NCBI RefSeq assembly: GCF_025564065.1 | Contig: NZ_JAMGZK010000043.1 | Location: 62,001 to 126,000, forward strand | Reading direction: 5' to 3' | DNA: 64,000 nucleotides | Origin: Silvania hatchlandensis | Lineage (GTDB): Bacteria; Pseudomonadota; Gammaproteobacteria; Enterobacterales; Enterobacteriaceae | In this document: piece by piece, positions 37,436-47,896 of the stretch | Layout: each line of letters begins with the position of its first letter | How positions within the stretch are numbered: position 1 is the first letter of the stretch | The notes under the pieces: generated by a model | What the model saw: only the letters and a program-made list of their open reading frames with translations | What the model was told of the DNA's origin: nothing | Databases searched by the model: none | Program-made: the position numbers and the translations under genes

Positions 37436-39655
37436 TCAGAACTGGATTTCGCCGCCAAAGATGTAGGTCCGTCCACGCGCCGTGGTGTTAATGCTTGACC
37501 CTTCTTTCGCGTAATCCAGGCTCTGGTTCATGCGGTTAAGGGCGTCGGCGTAGTCGCGGTTGGTCACGTTCTGTACGCTGAAGCGCAGCAGCACGTCATC
37601 GGTCATCTGCCAGGTGCTGTAGAGATCGATGACCGTCGGAATGTTCGGCATGCTTTCTTTCGGCACCGAGTTGGTGTCGGTGTCGATCCCTTCGGTGCTC
37701 AGGCGTTTGGTCTTGCCGGTGAACTTGAACAGGCTGCCGATAGTGAGCTTCTGATTAAACAGGCGTCCGCCCACGTCCAGCGTGGCGTAGTAGTCCGGCA
37801 GATCGCTAAGGTCGCTGTAGGCAAAGCTGTAAACGGTACTGGCGATCGAGGTGGGCTGATCGGTGTGCTGCTTGCTCCAGGAGAGATTAGCGTAGGCGAA
37901 GCCTGCGTCGTACCCGCCTTCAATCTCGTAACCTTTGCTGGTGACCGGCGATGTGGTGTTCAGATACACGTTGGCGTTAAAGCCACTGAATGAGTCGTCG
38001 TAGTCATGACACAGCTGCCCGTCGTAGCAGAGCATAAAGGACTCGCTGGTAATGTAGTTTTTGATCCGGGACTGCCAGGCCAGCGCCTTCATGTGGAAAC
38101 TGTCCTGCTCCAGTAACAAACCCTGTTTATTGACGTTAAAGCCGGCTTCCACGGTCTCGGCTTTTTCAGGCTTGAGGAACGGGTTCATCGAGATCCCGCC
38201 TTCGTTGGCGAAGAATACTTCCTGCACGTTTGGCGCGCGCGACGAACGGCTCCAGCTGACGAAAGGCTGCAGCCACGGCGTCACCTGCGCAGAGAAGGTG
38301 GCTGACGGGTTAAAGGCTTTGTCATCCAGATTCAGCATCGCTTCCCCCTGCGGGAAGCACTTCTCATTGGCGGCACAGGCTGGTTTTTTGCCTTCAACCT
38401 GGCTGCGGGTATAGTTGAGGTTCAGGTCAAGCTGATAGATATCTTTGTTCAGCGTCAGACCGCTGTATAACGAGGCGATCTTTTGCTTACCCGCCGGGGC
38501 AAAGGCATTGCGATCGGTCTCGGTACTTTGCACAAAGCTGCGGCTGTAGCGGGTATCCATTAATTTCCCACCGACCTGTAGTGTCGTATACAGATCGTCC
38601 GCCATTTTAAAGCGGCTGGTGTTGTTGATATCAATGGCGTTCGATTTATTGGTGATCGACGAATTATTAAAGTTATACATCGCCTTCGGCTTATATTCCT
38701 GATTGCCGCGACTGGTGCTGGCCAGGACGTTTAATTCCACCAGCTCATTCAGCGGCGCGTAATTATAGCGCAGGGAATAATCGTCGCTGGTAATATCGCG
38801 GCGGGTAAAGGTATTAGTATAATTTCTGCCGGAGAATTCAAATTTATTAAACTGATCCAGATTGACGTTCAGCTTATACAGCTCGGAGTGCGGAGTCTGA
38901 CGCAGGTATTTATTGTCTTCACCAATAAAATCTTTACTGCTGCGCCCGCCGCCATTTTTATAGGTCGCATAGGTGCGGGTGCCACTGATGCCCACCATCG
39001 CCCCTACCGCACCGCCGTTGTCAAAGGTGTCGGTCTTACCGGCAACGGCGACCATTCCGGTGCGTCCCAGCCCGTTATCCCCGACCGAGAAGCGTGACAG
39101 CAGGCCAGTCTGGCGTCCCTCTTTCAGGATATCGTCAATACCGATGGTGCGCATGTTGGCGCTCCCCGCCAGGGCGTTGACCCCCTGTGAACCGGCGCTG
39201 CTGCCGCGCGTAACGTCCACTTCGGCGAGGAAGTTAGGATCCAGCGGTACCCCTGCGGCGGTGTTGGAACCGCCATGATAGTTGGCCGGTGCCATGCCAA
39301 AGTAGGTCTGGGTCACGCCGTCCACCATGGTATTGACCCGGCCCAGGCCGTTCATTCCACGGATATTGACGCTAATCGCCCCCTGCAGCGGATCGATTTG
39401 CGTATAGGTTCCGGCCATGCTGCGCAGTGACGCATCCAGACTCTGCAAATTCTTATTCAGCGTGCGGGAACTGTAGGCGCCAGGACGAGAATAACTCTCC
39501 TCAGAGGAGCCAACATTCTTTTTTTCATCGAGGGTGTTATCCATTATTGTCAACGGTGAGAAAACGGATTCCCCCTCCTTTTCTGCGGCATACGCCGGGG
39601 TGTGGACAATAAGAATCCCGGTCAAAAGTCCTTTGACCATTTGCGGTTTTTTCAT
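37436..39655 (-). CDS. TonB-dependent outer-membrane receptor, heme/iron type
   Basis: 739 residues from ATG 39655 (MKKPQMVKGLLTGILIVHTP), with AGGA upstream; signal cleavage is near YAA-EKEGE. A TonB box (SPLTIMD) and plug domain (INIRG-type: ISVNIRGMNGLGRVNTMVDG) are followed by the 22-strand barrel ending in GRTYIFGGEIQF. The region SWSRSSRAPNVQEVFF ... MNPFLKPEKAETVEAG corresponds to the FRAP/NPNL boxes of heme receptors, but the intervening His typical of HemR-like proteins is absent. It probably imports heme, a siderophore or another iron compound; the ligand is not proven. Own TonB and ChaN-like genes lie upstream. Confidence 0.88.
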   Translation of the reverse strand: MKKPQMVKGLLTGILIVHTPAYAAEKEGESVFSPLTIMDNTLDEKKNVGSSEESYSRPGAYSSRTLNKNLQSLDASLRSMAGTYTQIDPLQGAISVNIRGMNGLGRVNTMVDGVTQTYFGMAPANYHGGSNTAAGVPLDPNFLAEVDVTRGSSAGSQGVNALAGSANMRTIGIDDILKEGRQTGLLSRFSVGDNGLGRTGMVAVAGKTDTFDNGGAVGAMVGISGTRTYATYKNGGGRSSKDFIGEDNKYLRQTPHSELYKLNVNLDQFNKFEFSGRNYTNTFTRRDITSDDYSLRYNYAPLNELVELNVLASTSRGNQEYKPKAMYNFNNSSITNKSNAIDINNTSRFKMADDLYTTLQVGGKLMDTRYSRSFVQSTETDRNAFAPAGKQKIASLYSGLTLNKDIYQLDLNLNYTRSQVEGKKPACAANEKCFPQGEAMLNLDDKAFNPSATFSAQVTPWLQPFVSWSRSSRAPNVQEVFFANEGGISMNPFLKPEKAETVEAGFNVNKQGLLLEQDSFHMKALAWQSRIKNYITSESFMLCYDGQLCHDYDDSFSGFNANVYLNTTSPVTSKGYEIEGGYDAGFAYANLSWSKQHTDQPTSIASTVYSFAYSDLSDLPDYYATLDVGGRLFNQKLTIGSLFKFTGKTKRLSTEGIDTDTNSVPKESMPNIPTVIDLYSTWQMTDDVLLRFSVQNVTNRDYADALNRMNQSLDYAKEGSSINTTARGRTYIFGGEIQF

Positions 39656-39841
39656 AATCAAATCCTGTATATCATTATTTACAAGCGCAAAAAAGGAGAG
39701 CGCGAGAGCGAAATAACGCCCTCCCCTTATCAAGCAAAATTTAATTTAAAACGTTATATTCAGCAGTAATGCATTTACTGGGTAATAAAAGCAGAGGGTT
39801 TAAATATCCAGTAAGCCAAATTCAACCGGCAGCGTGACTTT

Positions 39842-40579
39842 CTATACACCCTGGCGCACCAGCTCTTCTGGCGGTGGCGGCAGCGGTCGGGCATTGATCA
39901 GCGCCGTTAATGCGGCCTTGTCCAGGGACAGGGTGCCTGACGAGCTGACCAGCTTCGTACTGAGGATCTCGCCCCGGGCATCGACGCTAAAGGTAATCAC
40001 CGCCGTCCCGGTCCGTTTGCGACGCCGGGCATCCTCAGGGTAGTTACGCATTTTGTTGATCTTGCCTTTGACCAGCGACTCCCAGCTGATTTTGCTTTGG
40101 CTGATCCGCGTGGCGTCCGTATCTAACGGGGCGGCATTGCGCAGGGTCTGCACCTTTTGCACCGGCGGCGCGGCCAGGCTGGTGGTGGTTGAATTGCCCT
40201 TCTCCTCCTTCTGTTCACGCTGGCTTTTCTTCTTGATGTCCGGCTTCTTACGGGCTTTGGGCTCCGGCTTTGCGGCGGCAATTTTCAGCTCCGCCTCTTC
40301 CTGTACCAGCAGCGTTGGCAGATCTTTGCTGTGGGTGCGTTCTTCCTCGGTCATGGCCTCAACCTTACGCTGCTGACTGACGCCAGCCGCCAGGTCGGGC
40401 CTGATCAAGGCCACTTCAAACTCCGGTGAATACTGAACCATGACCGCAGCCGGAGTGGTCTGTGGCTGCGGGCGGTTAAGCTGCACAATAAATGGCAGAG
40501 CCAGCGCCGCGTGGAACAACACGCTGGCCGTGGCGCTCCACGTCCACGGCGCGCGAGGCATGAGGTTATTCACATTCAT
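39842..40579 (-). CDS. TonB-family energy transducer (dedicated)
   Basis: 245 residues. The N-terminal signal anchor (ATASVLFHAALALPFIVQL) carries the SxxxH arrangement of TonB. A Pro/Lys/Glu-rich periplasmic linker follows (residues ~75-155), then a TonB C-terminal domain (MRNYPEDARRRKRTGTAVIT, SSSGTLSLDKAALTALI). It would couple ExbBD and the proton motive force to the receptor encoded next. No exbB or exbD lies in the window, so housekeeping ExbBD is presumably used. It starts one base after the ChaN-like gene. Confidence 0.9.
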   Translation of the reverse strand: MNVNNLMPRAPWTWSATASVLFHAALALPFIVQLNRPQPQTTPAAVMVQYSPEFEVALIRPDLAAGVSQQRKVEAMTEEERTHSKDLPTLLVQEEAELKIAAAKPEPKARKKPDIKKKSQREQKEEKGNSTTTSLAAPPVQKVQTLRNAAPLDTDATRISQSKISWESLVKGKINKMRNYPEDARRRKRTGTAVITFSVDARGEILSTKLVSSSGTLSLDKAALTALINARPLPPPPEELVRQGV

Positions 40580-40580
40580 A

Positions 40581-41450
40581 TTAAGGCTGCTTTTGTGCCG
40601 GAACCGACCAGATGTAATCCGCCTGCTTCGCGCTCACTTTGGTTCCGTCAGTGGTGAGCATCACCACGACCGGCGGTTCAACATTAAGATCGGCCAGATG
40701 CAACGGCACGCCAATATCTTTCGCCGCGTGATAGCCCCCGGCAATCAGCAGCGCAGGACGCGGTGCCCGGCGGAGCTGCTCAGCCATAAACCGATCCCGC
40801 TGCTGCTGGATGGAGAGCATGGCGTGAACCTGCTCCCCCGTTAACTGGCCGTCATGCATAAGATAGATAATGGCGGACAAAGCTTCACGCACCTGCTCGC
40901 GCGAAGAGGCCGCCCCCGGCGGGAAGACAGGATTTTTATACAGGGCAGAGACCTGCTCACGGCTGATGTTGGCCGCCAGCAGCGGGCCAGGGCCCTCAAG
41001 GGCGGTCATCACCACATCGCGGTACAGCGCCCACGGCCAGCCGCTGTTCCAGCGCATCGCTTCTGCCGCGCGGGTGGCGCTAACCCTGGTGCCCGCCAGG
41101 CTTTGCGCTTTGACGCGGTCCACCGCCGCCTGCTGATCGCTGTTGATCATCTCCAACAGCACACTGCCCTGCTGACGGGTTTTATTCAGGTTTTGCAGCA
41201 GCCACTGTTCAATCTGGTGGTGGCGTTGATTGGTGTGCTCTTCACCGACAATGACCACCGGCGCGCTGGCGAGCTCCGCCATCAGGTCGGCTGGGGTGAT
41301 AGACCTCCCGGTTGCGACGTCCTGAATACAGTCGCAGTCAATCGCCAGCTGGGTTTTGCTCTCCGTGACAGAAGGCGGACTGTGGCACCCGGCGATCAGC
41401 AAAATGCTGCCAAGGACCAGCGGTTTGAAAAAGTTACCCTGATTTAACAT
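40581..41450 (-). CDS. ChaN-family heme-binding-type lipoprotein
   Basis: 289 residues from ATG 41450 (MLNQGNFFKPLVLGSILLIA), with lipobox LIAGC. The mature protein matches the ChaN/cofactor-heme-binding family: VVIVGEEHTNQRHHQIEQWL near residue 80, MRWNSGWPWALYRD, and ALLIAGGYHAAKDIGVPLHL near the end. ChaN of Campylobacter is an iron-regulated outer-membrane lipoprotein that binds heme pairs. It is the first gene of a four-gene operon behind two Fur boxes. The longer in-frame start at 41573 runs through the Fur region and is rejected. Confidence 0.9.
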   Translation of the reverse strand: MLNQGNFFKPLVLGSILLIAGCHSPPSVTESKTQLAIDCDCIQDVATGRSITPADLMAELASAPVVIVGEEHTNQRHHQIEQWLLQNLNKTRQQGSVLLEMINSDQQAAVDRVKAQSLAGTRVSATRAAEAMRWNSGWPWALYRDVVMTALEGPGPLLAANISREQVSALYKNPVFPPGAASSREQVREALSAIIYLMHDGQLTGEQVHAMLSIQQQRDRFMAEQLRRAPRPALLIAGGYHAAKDIGVPLHLADLNVEPPVVVMLTTDGTKVSAKQADYIWSVPAQKQP

Positions 41451-41516
41451 AAGTATCCGTTTAATTTTTAAGGCATTTTTTGCGCTGCGAATTTTGGGCG
41501 GATTATATGCATTGAT

Positions 41517-41547
41517 GATAATGATTATCAAGATCATTCTCATTATC
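41517..41547. promoter_or_regulatory. Overlapping Fur boxes upstream of the ChaN/TonB/receptor operon
   Basis: GATAATGATTATCAAGATC (41517-41535) matches 16 of 19 consensus positions. A second, weaker box ending in TCATTATC overlaps it. They lie about 70-100 bases before the ChaN-like ATG. Confidence 0.85.
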
Positions 41548-41607
41548 AATTCTGGGAGGGTGGCGTTAAACAATTGCGCTGCGTCACACTTTTAGCCCGC
41601 GCAGTTT

Positions 41608-41647
41608 GTAATCGATTACTTTATATCTGTATTTTGTAATCGATTAC
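41608..41647 (+). promoter_or_regulatory. Two LacI-type operators upstream of the TIM-barrel gene
   Basis: The perfect 12-bp palindrome GTAATCGATTAC occurs at 41608-41619 and again at 41636-41647, each flanked by TTT on both sides. Centre spacing is 28 bases. The central CG is characteristic of LacI/GalR-family operators; no LacI-family gene lies in the window. Confidence 0.7.
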
Positions 41648-41666
41648 TTTTCACTAAGGAATAACG

Positions 41667-42512
41667 ATGATCAAACGCGCTATGCTTTGCGGCCTCCTTT
41701 TGGTGGCGAGTCTGGGGGCGTATGCCCAGGCCAAAGAGACCCGTCACGAAATTGCCCTGCAGATGTACACACTGCGCAACGTGGGTGATGCCGATGCCCA
41801 GTTTGCGATGGCCGGAAAAGCCGGATTCAAAAATGTGGAACTGGTGGGCACCCACGGGGTGGATGCTCCCGCCCTGCAGAAGATCCTGAAAAAGAATCAG
41901 CTCAACGTGGTGGCGGCGCATGTGCAGCTGTCCGCGCTCGAGCAGGATTTTGCCACGACCGTCGCGTTCAACAAAGCGGTAGGCAATACGCACATCGTGG
42001 TGCCGTGGATTGAAGCCGCCGACCGTCCAACAACGCAGCAGGGCTGGGTTGACTATGCCAAACGCCTGGATGCGATGGGTGCAAAATTACGCAATGAAGG
42101 GATCACGCTGGCCTTCCATAACCACGATTTCGAGATGAAGAAGTACGGTACCGACAGCGTGCTGGACATCATTATGAAAAACACCCAGCGCGATAACCTG
42201 GTGCTGGAGCTGGACGTGGCCTGGGTCTCCCGCGGAGGTCAGGATCCGGCACAGTTCATCACCCGCTATGCGGGCCGTATTTACGCCATCCATGCCAAGG
42301 ACAATTCGGGTATCGGCGTGCGCGATGATGAGATGAATTTTTCCCCGATGGGGGAAGGGATCCTCGAGTGGAATTCTATTCTGAATGCGGCGCGCAAGAG
42401 CGGCGTGCAGTGGTTCATCGTCGAGCATGACTCGCCGAAAGATCCGTGGGCGATTATCACCACCTCGCGCAAAAATCTCGATGCACTACTGAAACAGCAC
42501 CCGCCGCACTAA
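41667..42512 (+). CDS. Exported sugar phosphate isomerase/epimerase-like TIM barrel
   Basis: 281 residues with a Sec signal peptide (MIKRAMLCGLLLVASLGAYA, then QAKE). It is a xylose-isomerase-like TIM barrel (AP endonuclease 2 superfamily). Probable metal ligands are visible in LAFHNHDFEM, VLELDVAWVSRGG, IYAIHAKD and WFIVEHDS. Exported members of this group act on oxidised sugars or glycosides, but the reaction here is not determinable. CTAAGGAATAACG precedes the ATG. It is a single gene controlled by two LacI-type sites, convergent with ampC. Confidence 0.85.
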   Translation: MIKRAMLCGLLLVASLGAYAQAKETRHEIALQMYTLRNVGDADAQFAMAGKAGFKNVELVGTHGVDAPALQKILKKNQLNVVAAHVQLSALEQDFATTVAFNKAVGNTHIVVPWIEAADRPTTQQGWVDYAKRLDAMGAKLRNEGITLAFHNHDFEMKKYGTDSVLDIIMKNTQRDNLVLELDVAWVSRGGQDPAQFITRYAGRIYAIHAKDNSGIGVRDDEMNFSPMGEGILEWNSILNAARKSGVQWFIVEHDSPKDPWAIITTSRKNLDALLKQHPPH

Positions 42513-42522
42513 GCCCGACAAT

Positions 42523-42546
42523 CCAGGCCTGCCGCAGCAGGCCTGG
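42523..42546. terminator. Hairpin between the TIM-barrel gene and ampC
   Basis: A perfect 10-bp stem (CCAGGCCTGC / GCAGGCCTGG) with a 4-base loop sits between the convergent stop codons. It has no marked T run on either strand, but it is ideally placed as a bidirectional terminator. Confidence 0.65.
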
Positions 42547-42551
42547 TGGCA

Positions 42552-43727
<1,176 letters not shown>

Positions 43728-43827
43728 TCAGACCGGCCTATTCTGCAGAATTTAATCCGCGGTGACAAACGACAGCGAAGATAAAGGCCACCGGGCAGGA
43801 CGCCCCGATAACAGAGCGCCCTGTCGA

Positions 43828-46800
43828 TCACACTTTCTCAATCACAGCCGGTAATCCCTGACGCACGGAGGCCCCCGTCACCCAGTCCAGCCACGGACCG
43901 GCCACCTTGCGGGTGGGATCGGCAAAGCCGAGATCGTTCAGGTTAACGCCGGAGGCAATGTGGCTTTTCTGTGCCAGCGGTTCGCCATCCAGCCAGTGTT
44001 GACGCGCCCCCATCTCCTTGTGCCCGTAGCCATGCTCCATCGCAATCACCCCCGGCATCACCCCCGAGAGCACGCTGACCTGCACCTCGACGCTGCCACC
44101 CGGGGTGGTGATCCGCGCGATGTCGCCATGCTGGAGCCCAAAACGTAAGCCATCCGTGGGATGGATCGCCACCAGCCCCAGCGGCTTAACGTGATGCAGC
44201 CGTTCAACGACGGTGCTCGAGCTGCTCATCAGGTTGGATTTAAACGACATCAGCTTCATCGGCCATTGCGCATCGGGATACACTGCCTCCAGCGCCTGAC
44301 CATCTGACAGCCGCGCCGGATACCAGGTCGGGCAGCCGCTGAATCGCTCGCCAGTAATGGCATGTTTGTAGGCCGCCACCTGCGGGTTCCAGATCTGCAG
44401 CGGCGTGATCCACTCGGTGCCTACGACGCCGGCTTTGCGCCCGGAAGCATCCGGGGCAAAGCGCCCTCCCCGGCTGTACAGGAAGGCCACCGGCAGCGAC
44501 TCCTGTGCCTTCAGGGTCTGGTTAATGGACGGGAAAATACGCTCAACGCCGGACAGCGTGATGTCCTGTTCGGCGGCCGCGGGCAACGGCTTTTGTCCGG
44601 CAAAGGCGATATTGGCGGCAACGCGCAGGTAATAATCTTCTGCGCGGTTAAGCGCGTGCAGGTTCCCGCCGGCATCCGGGATCGCCTTATCGCCAAACCC
44701 CGGAAGCTGCATCCGTTTTGCCACCGCAATGCAGAAGGCCTCCATCGATATCGGCTCACCCTGTGCGGTTTTGGCGGTCGCCGGTTCAACAACCGGCCAG
44801 CGGGCGGTGGTGGTTTTACTGGCCACCCCGCCCCAGGGGGTACTGAATCCCCAGCTTTCAAAATTATGGGTATCCGGCACGATATAGTCCGCCAGGGCGG
44901 TAGTCTCATTGATAAAGGCATCAATGGCGATAAACAGCGGCAGACGCTGCGGATCGGTCAGGCGTTCCTCAATGACCGTGCGCATTCCTGGCACCCCGTA
45001 CAGCGGGTTGGTCATGTTCGAGATCCACGCTTTCAGCGGATAGGGGTAGCCCTCCAGCGCGGAGGGTAACAGCTCGGTTAGCTGTCCGGCGACAAAGGGA
45101 TACCACGGGGCTTTGGCAGGCCACGGCGACTGCCCCGCCGCGACTTTCTGCTGGTACTCCTCGGATTTGGCGTAATCGGCTTTGCTGCGGGCAATATTGA
45201 GCCCTTTGGGCGCAACCTTGCCGGGGAACTGCTCCAGGTTGTAGCACGCCCCGTTAACCTCGCCGTTAAACTTGCCGCCGCCGACAAACACCCCGCCGCT
45301 GAGGCTCATGTTCCCCAGCAGCACGTTAAGCATCATCACCGACCAGGCGTTATAAAAGCCGTTCCCGGACATCATCCCGCCGTGGGTGACTACCGCCGCT
45401 TTGCGCCCGTAGCGGGTAAAGGCGGTTGCCAGGGCGACAATCCTTTCTTCCGCCACCCCACACTGCTGGCTGTACTGTGCCAGGGTGAATCTTTCCGCCG
45501 ACTCTTTCAGGCACTGGAAACTGCTTTTTACCCTGACCGTCGCGCCGTCGTGCAGGGTCACCTGCTGAGTCACTAACAGCGTGCCGCGATCGCACTGGCT
45601 GGCGGGCACCAGATGGCCCGCCTCGTTCACCACCAGCGCTTCATCGGCTCCGGCATCGCTGCCGCTCAGGTGGGAAAGCTGTAAATGCTGCCCGGCGAGG
45701 GGATGGTTATCATCGCCGATCACCAGCCAGCAGGCGTTGCTCCAGCTTTTCTCTCTGGCGCGTAGCATTGCCTCGCGGCTGGTCAGGGTCAGGTACTCGG
45801 TAACGTAGCGCTGGTTGTCGATAATCCAGCGGATCATCGCCATCGCCAGCGCGGAATCGCTGCCCGGTTTGATCGCCAGCCAGTGGCCGTGGTCGTCGGC
45901 CAGCACCGTGGTCAACGGCAGAGCGGGTGAAACCACCACATAGTTGAAGTTATTGCGCAGCCGGGCGCTGGCAAGCTGGCGGGCCTGGCGCTTGAAGGGG
46001 TTACCGGACTGCGCGGGCGAGGTGCCCATAAACAGCGCAAATTCGACGTTTTCCCAGTCCGGCTTAACGTGCGGGTTTTTATCCAGATCGCCCATCAGCG
46101 CGCCGGATCCCGCACGATACGACAGCCCGCAGTAGGCCCCATGAGCACCAAAGTTTTTTGAGCCAAAACTGTTCTGGGCAAAGCGGCGCAGAAACCCGTC
46201 CCGGCCTTCATCGCTGGTATTAGTGACCAGCAGCTGATTGGCCTTCGGACCGAAAGCCGGATGCCGGGGATCCACCGGGGTGGTGAGATCGCGAATGGCT
46301 CTCAGCCCGTCAACATGGCCTTCGCCAAACAGATCTCCCCCTTCGACGACCTCTGCGATCAGCTGTTCAAAGCTGATGCGCTGCCACTTACCTTCTCCGC
46401 GTTTTCCGGCGCGCTTCATCGGAGTAAGTACGCGCAGTGGGCTATTCAGACTCTCCAGCAGGGTTGCCCCGCGCGCGCAGGCGGTGGAGCGAGAATCCAG
46501 CCCGCTTTCACCCGCCAGCCTGGTCATGGCCTCGGCAAACGGCATCATGCTGTCGAACGGTCGCTCATGCGAGAGCGGATGCCAGGGGTTGCCGGCAATG
46601 CGGAGGACCTGGTGAGTGGTCTTATCGACCCGCGCGCGGATCCCGCACAGCGTCCAGCAGCCAAAGCACTGGGTCATGGCGATCGCCTGATCCGGCGTGC
46701 TCGTCCAGCCATTGTGGGCGATCCCTTCCGGGGGCAGTGAGTTGCCGTGGATCCTGTCGCGCGTCACCTTCCCTGAGGTGCCGTTGACCAGCCCATCCAC

Positions 46801-46899
46801 GGCCCGTTTTGCCACATCGCGATAGCTCAGACCGAAGGCCGCAAAGCCACCGACGGCAACGCCTATTTTCAACCATTGACGACGGGATAATTCAGGCAT
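43828..46899 (-). CDS. ttrA: TtrA, tetrathionate reductase molybdopterin subunit
   Basis: A 1023-residue catalytic subunit of the DMSO-reductase family, which reduces tetrathionate to thiosulfate at the periplasmic face. A Tat signal (SRRQWLKIGVAVGGFAAFG) is followed by a [4Fe-4S] motif in CFGCWTLCGIRARVDK with a later Cys (STACARGATLL). Molybdopterin-binding segments follow, including NFNYVVVSPALPLT and FESWGFSTPWGG. The start overlaps the end of ttrC by 8 bases, so it is the last gene of ttrBCA. Confidence 0.96.
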   Translation of the reverse strand: MPELSRRQWLKIGVAVGGFAAFGLSYRDVAKRAVDGLVNGTSGKVTRDRIHGNSLPPEGIAHNGWTSTPDQAIAMTQCFGCWTLCGIRARVDKTTHQVLRIAGNPWHPLSHERPFDSMMPFAEAMTRLAGESGLDSRSTACARGATLLESLNSPLRVLTPMKRAGKRGEGKWQRISFEQLIAEVVEGGDLFGEGHVDGLRAIRDLTTPVDPRHPAFGPKANQLLVTNTSDEGRDGFLRRFAQNSFGSKNFGAHGAYCGLSYRAGSGALMGDLDKNPHVKPDWENVEFALFMGTSPAQSGNPFKRQARQLASARLRNNFNYVVVSPALPLTTVLADDHGHWLAIKPGSDSALAMAMIRWIIDNQRYVTEYLTLTSREAMLRAREKSWSNACWLVIGDDNHPLAGQHLQLSHLSGSDAGADEALVVNEAGHLVPASQCDRGTLLVTQQVTLHDGATVRVKSSFQCLKESAERFTLAQYSQQCGVAEERIVALATAFTRYGRKAAVVTHGGMMSGNGFYNAWSVMMLNVLLGNMSLSGGVFVGGGKFNGEVNGACYNLEQFPGKVAPKGLNIARSKADYAKSEEYQQKVAAGQSPWPAKAPWYPFVAGQLTELLPSALEGYPYPLKAWISNMTNPLYGVPGMRTVIEERLTDPQRLPLFIAIDAFINETTALADYIVPDTHNFESWGFSTPWGGVASKTTTARWPVVEPATAKTAQGEPISMEAFCIAVAKRMQLPGFGDKAIPDAGGNLHALNRAEDYYLRVAANIAFAGQKPLPAAAEQDITLSGVERIFPSINQTLKAQESLPVAFLYSRGGRFAPDASGRKAGVVGTEWITPLQIWNPQVAAYKHAITGERFSGCPTWYPARLSDGQALEAVYPDAQWPMKLMSFKSNLMSSSSTVVERLHHVKPLGLVAIHPTDGLRFGLQHGDIARITTPGGSVEVQVSVLSGVMPGVIAMEHGYGHKEMGARQHWLDGEPLAQKSHIASGVNLNDLGFADPTRKVAGPWLDWVTGASVRQGLPAVIEKV

Positions 46900-47896
46900 G
46901 TTGAAGCCTCCTTGAAAGCCAGTTGACGCCCTCCCGGACGGTAATCATCAGGGCAAACCACAGCCCAAAGGTGCCGACAATTGCCAGCAGACCGTCGGTG
47001 CCCATGGGCAGGGTGTAATCATTCATCAGCGCGTTGTTTTTCGGGATCGTTTGCCCACCCATCAGCACGGCCCAGCGCAGCGTCCAGCACAGTCCGGCCA
47101 CCAGCAGCGCATTCGCCAGGGTTGCCGTCAAAGGCAGGGTGTTGCGGCTGGCAACAAGCGCAAAAACCACTGCTGCCGCCCACAGCGTGATGAGGATGAG
47201 GATGTCAACCCGGGTCTGAGGATTGCCCTGCCACTGCTGGCGCAGCGCGTCGCCTGACAGGGTGTCGCCCAGATACCACGCCAGCATCACCCCCGCCAGC
47301 AGCAGCAGCGTCAACACCTGCCCTTGCGCCAGCCGTCGGGCGACATCGCGCATTGCCACGCTAAGCAGCGCCAGCAGCGCACTCATGGCGCTGATAAACA
47401 TGGCGACCGGGAATGCGTAGCTGAACCACAGCGGTCGGGCCCGCACCACCGACACTTCTCGCCCGGTATACAGTAGCAACCCGACCGCCGTCAGCGCGGC
47501 ACCGAGCGCAAGCCAGCGCAGCAGCGGAGTAAAGCGCACGGTAGCCGGGCGCAGATGGAACAGCACAAACCACAGCCCCAGCAGCAGCGTGAACAGCGGT
47601 AAAAACAGCGCTCCCCAGGGCATCCAGGACCAGGGGGTGGGCCAGGCGTAGAAATGCCAGAACCGGGCGGTCTGGTGCAGATCGGCGGTCAGCGCCAGCG
47701 GGGCGGTGATCCCGCAGGTTAAGGCGATGAACAGGCACACCCGCTCAAATTGCTCGCTGTGCTGATGACTCACCCAGCGGGCCACGCAGGCCAGCAGCGC
47801 GGCGCAGGACGCGATGCCGATAAAGAAAAAGTACTGCACCGCCCAGGGCAGCCAGCTGATGGGCTGGGGTTGGGCCACTATTTCATTAATGACCAT
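46892..47896 (-). CDS. ttrC: TtrC, tetrathionate reductase membrane subunit
   Basis: A 334-residue NrfD/PsrC-type membrane protein with about nine hydrophobic segments (YFFFIGIASCAALLACVARW, LLLLAGVMLAWYLGDTL). It anchors TtrAB and oxidises menaquinol. It overlaps ttrB by 11 bases and ttrA by 8 bases, showing translational coupling. Confidence 0.95.
   Translation of the reverse strand: MVINEIVAQPQPISWLPWAVQYFFFIGIASCAALLACVARWVSHQHSEQFERVCLFIALTCGITAPLALTADLHQTARFWHFYAWPTPWSWMPWGALFLPLFTLLLGLWFVLFHLRPATVRFTPLLRWLALGAALTAVGLLLYTGREVSVVRARPLWFSYAFPVAMFISAMSALLALLSVAMRDVARRLAQGQVLTLLLLAGVMLAWYLGDTLSGDALRQQWQGNPQTRVDILILITLWAAAVVFALVASRNTLPLTATLANALLVAGLCWTLRWAVLMGGQTIPKNNALMNDYTLPMGTDGLLAIVGTFGLWFALMITVREGVNWLSRRLQHA

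Noticed and set aside
39656-39760. Additional Fur box just before the TonB-dependent receptor
   Set aside because: AATAATGATATAC on the minus strand matches only one half of the consensus, and the operon already has strong boxes before its first gene.
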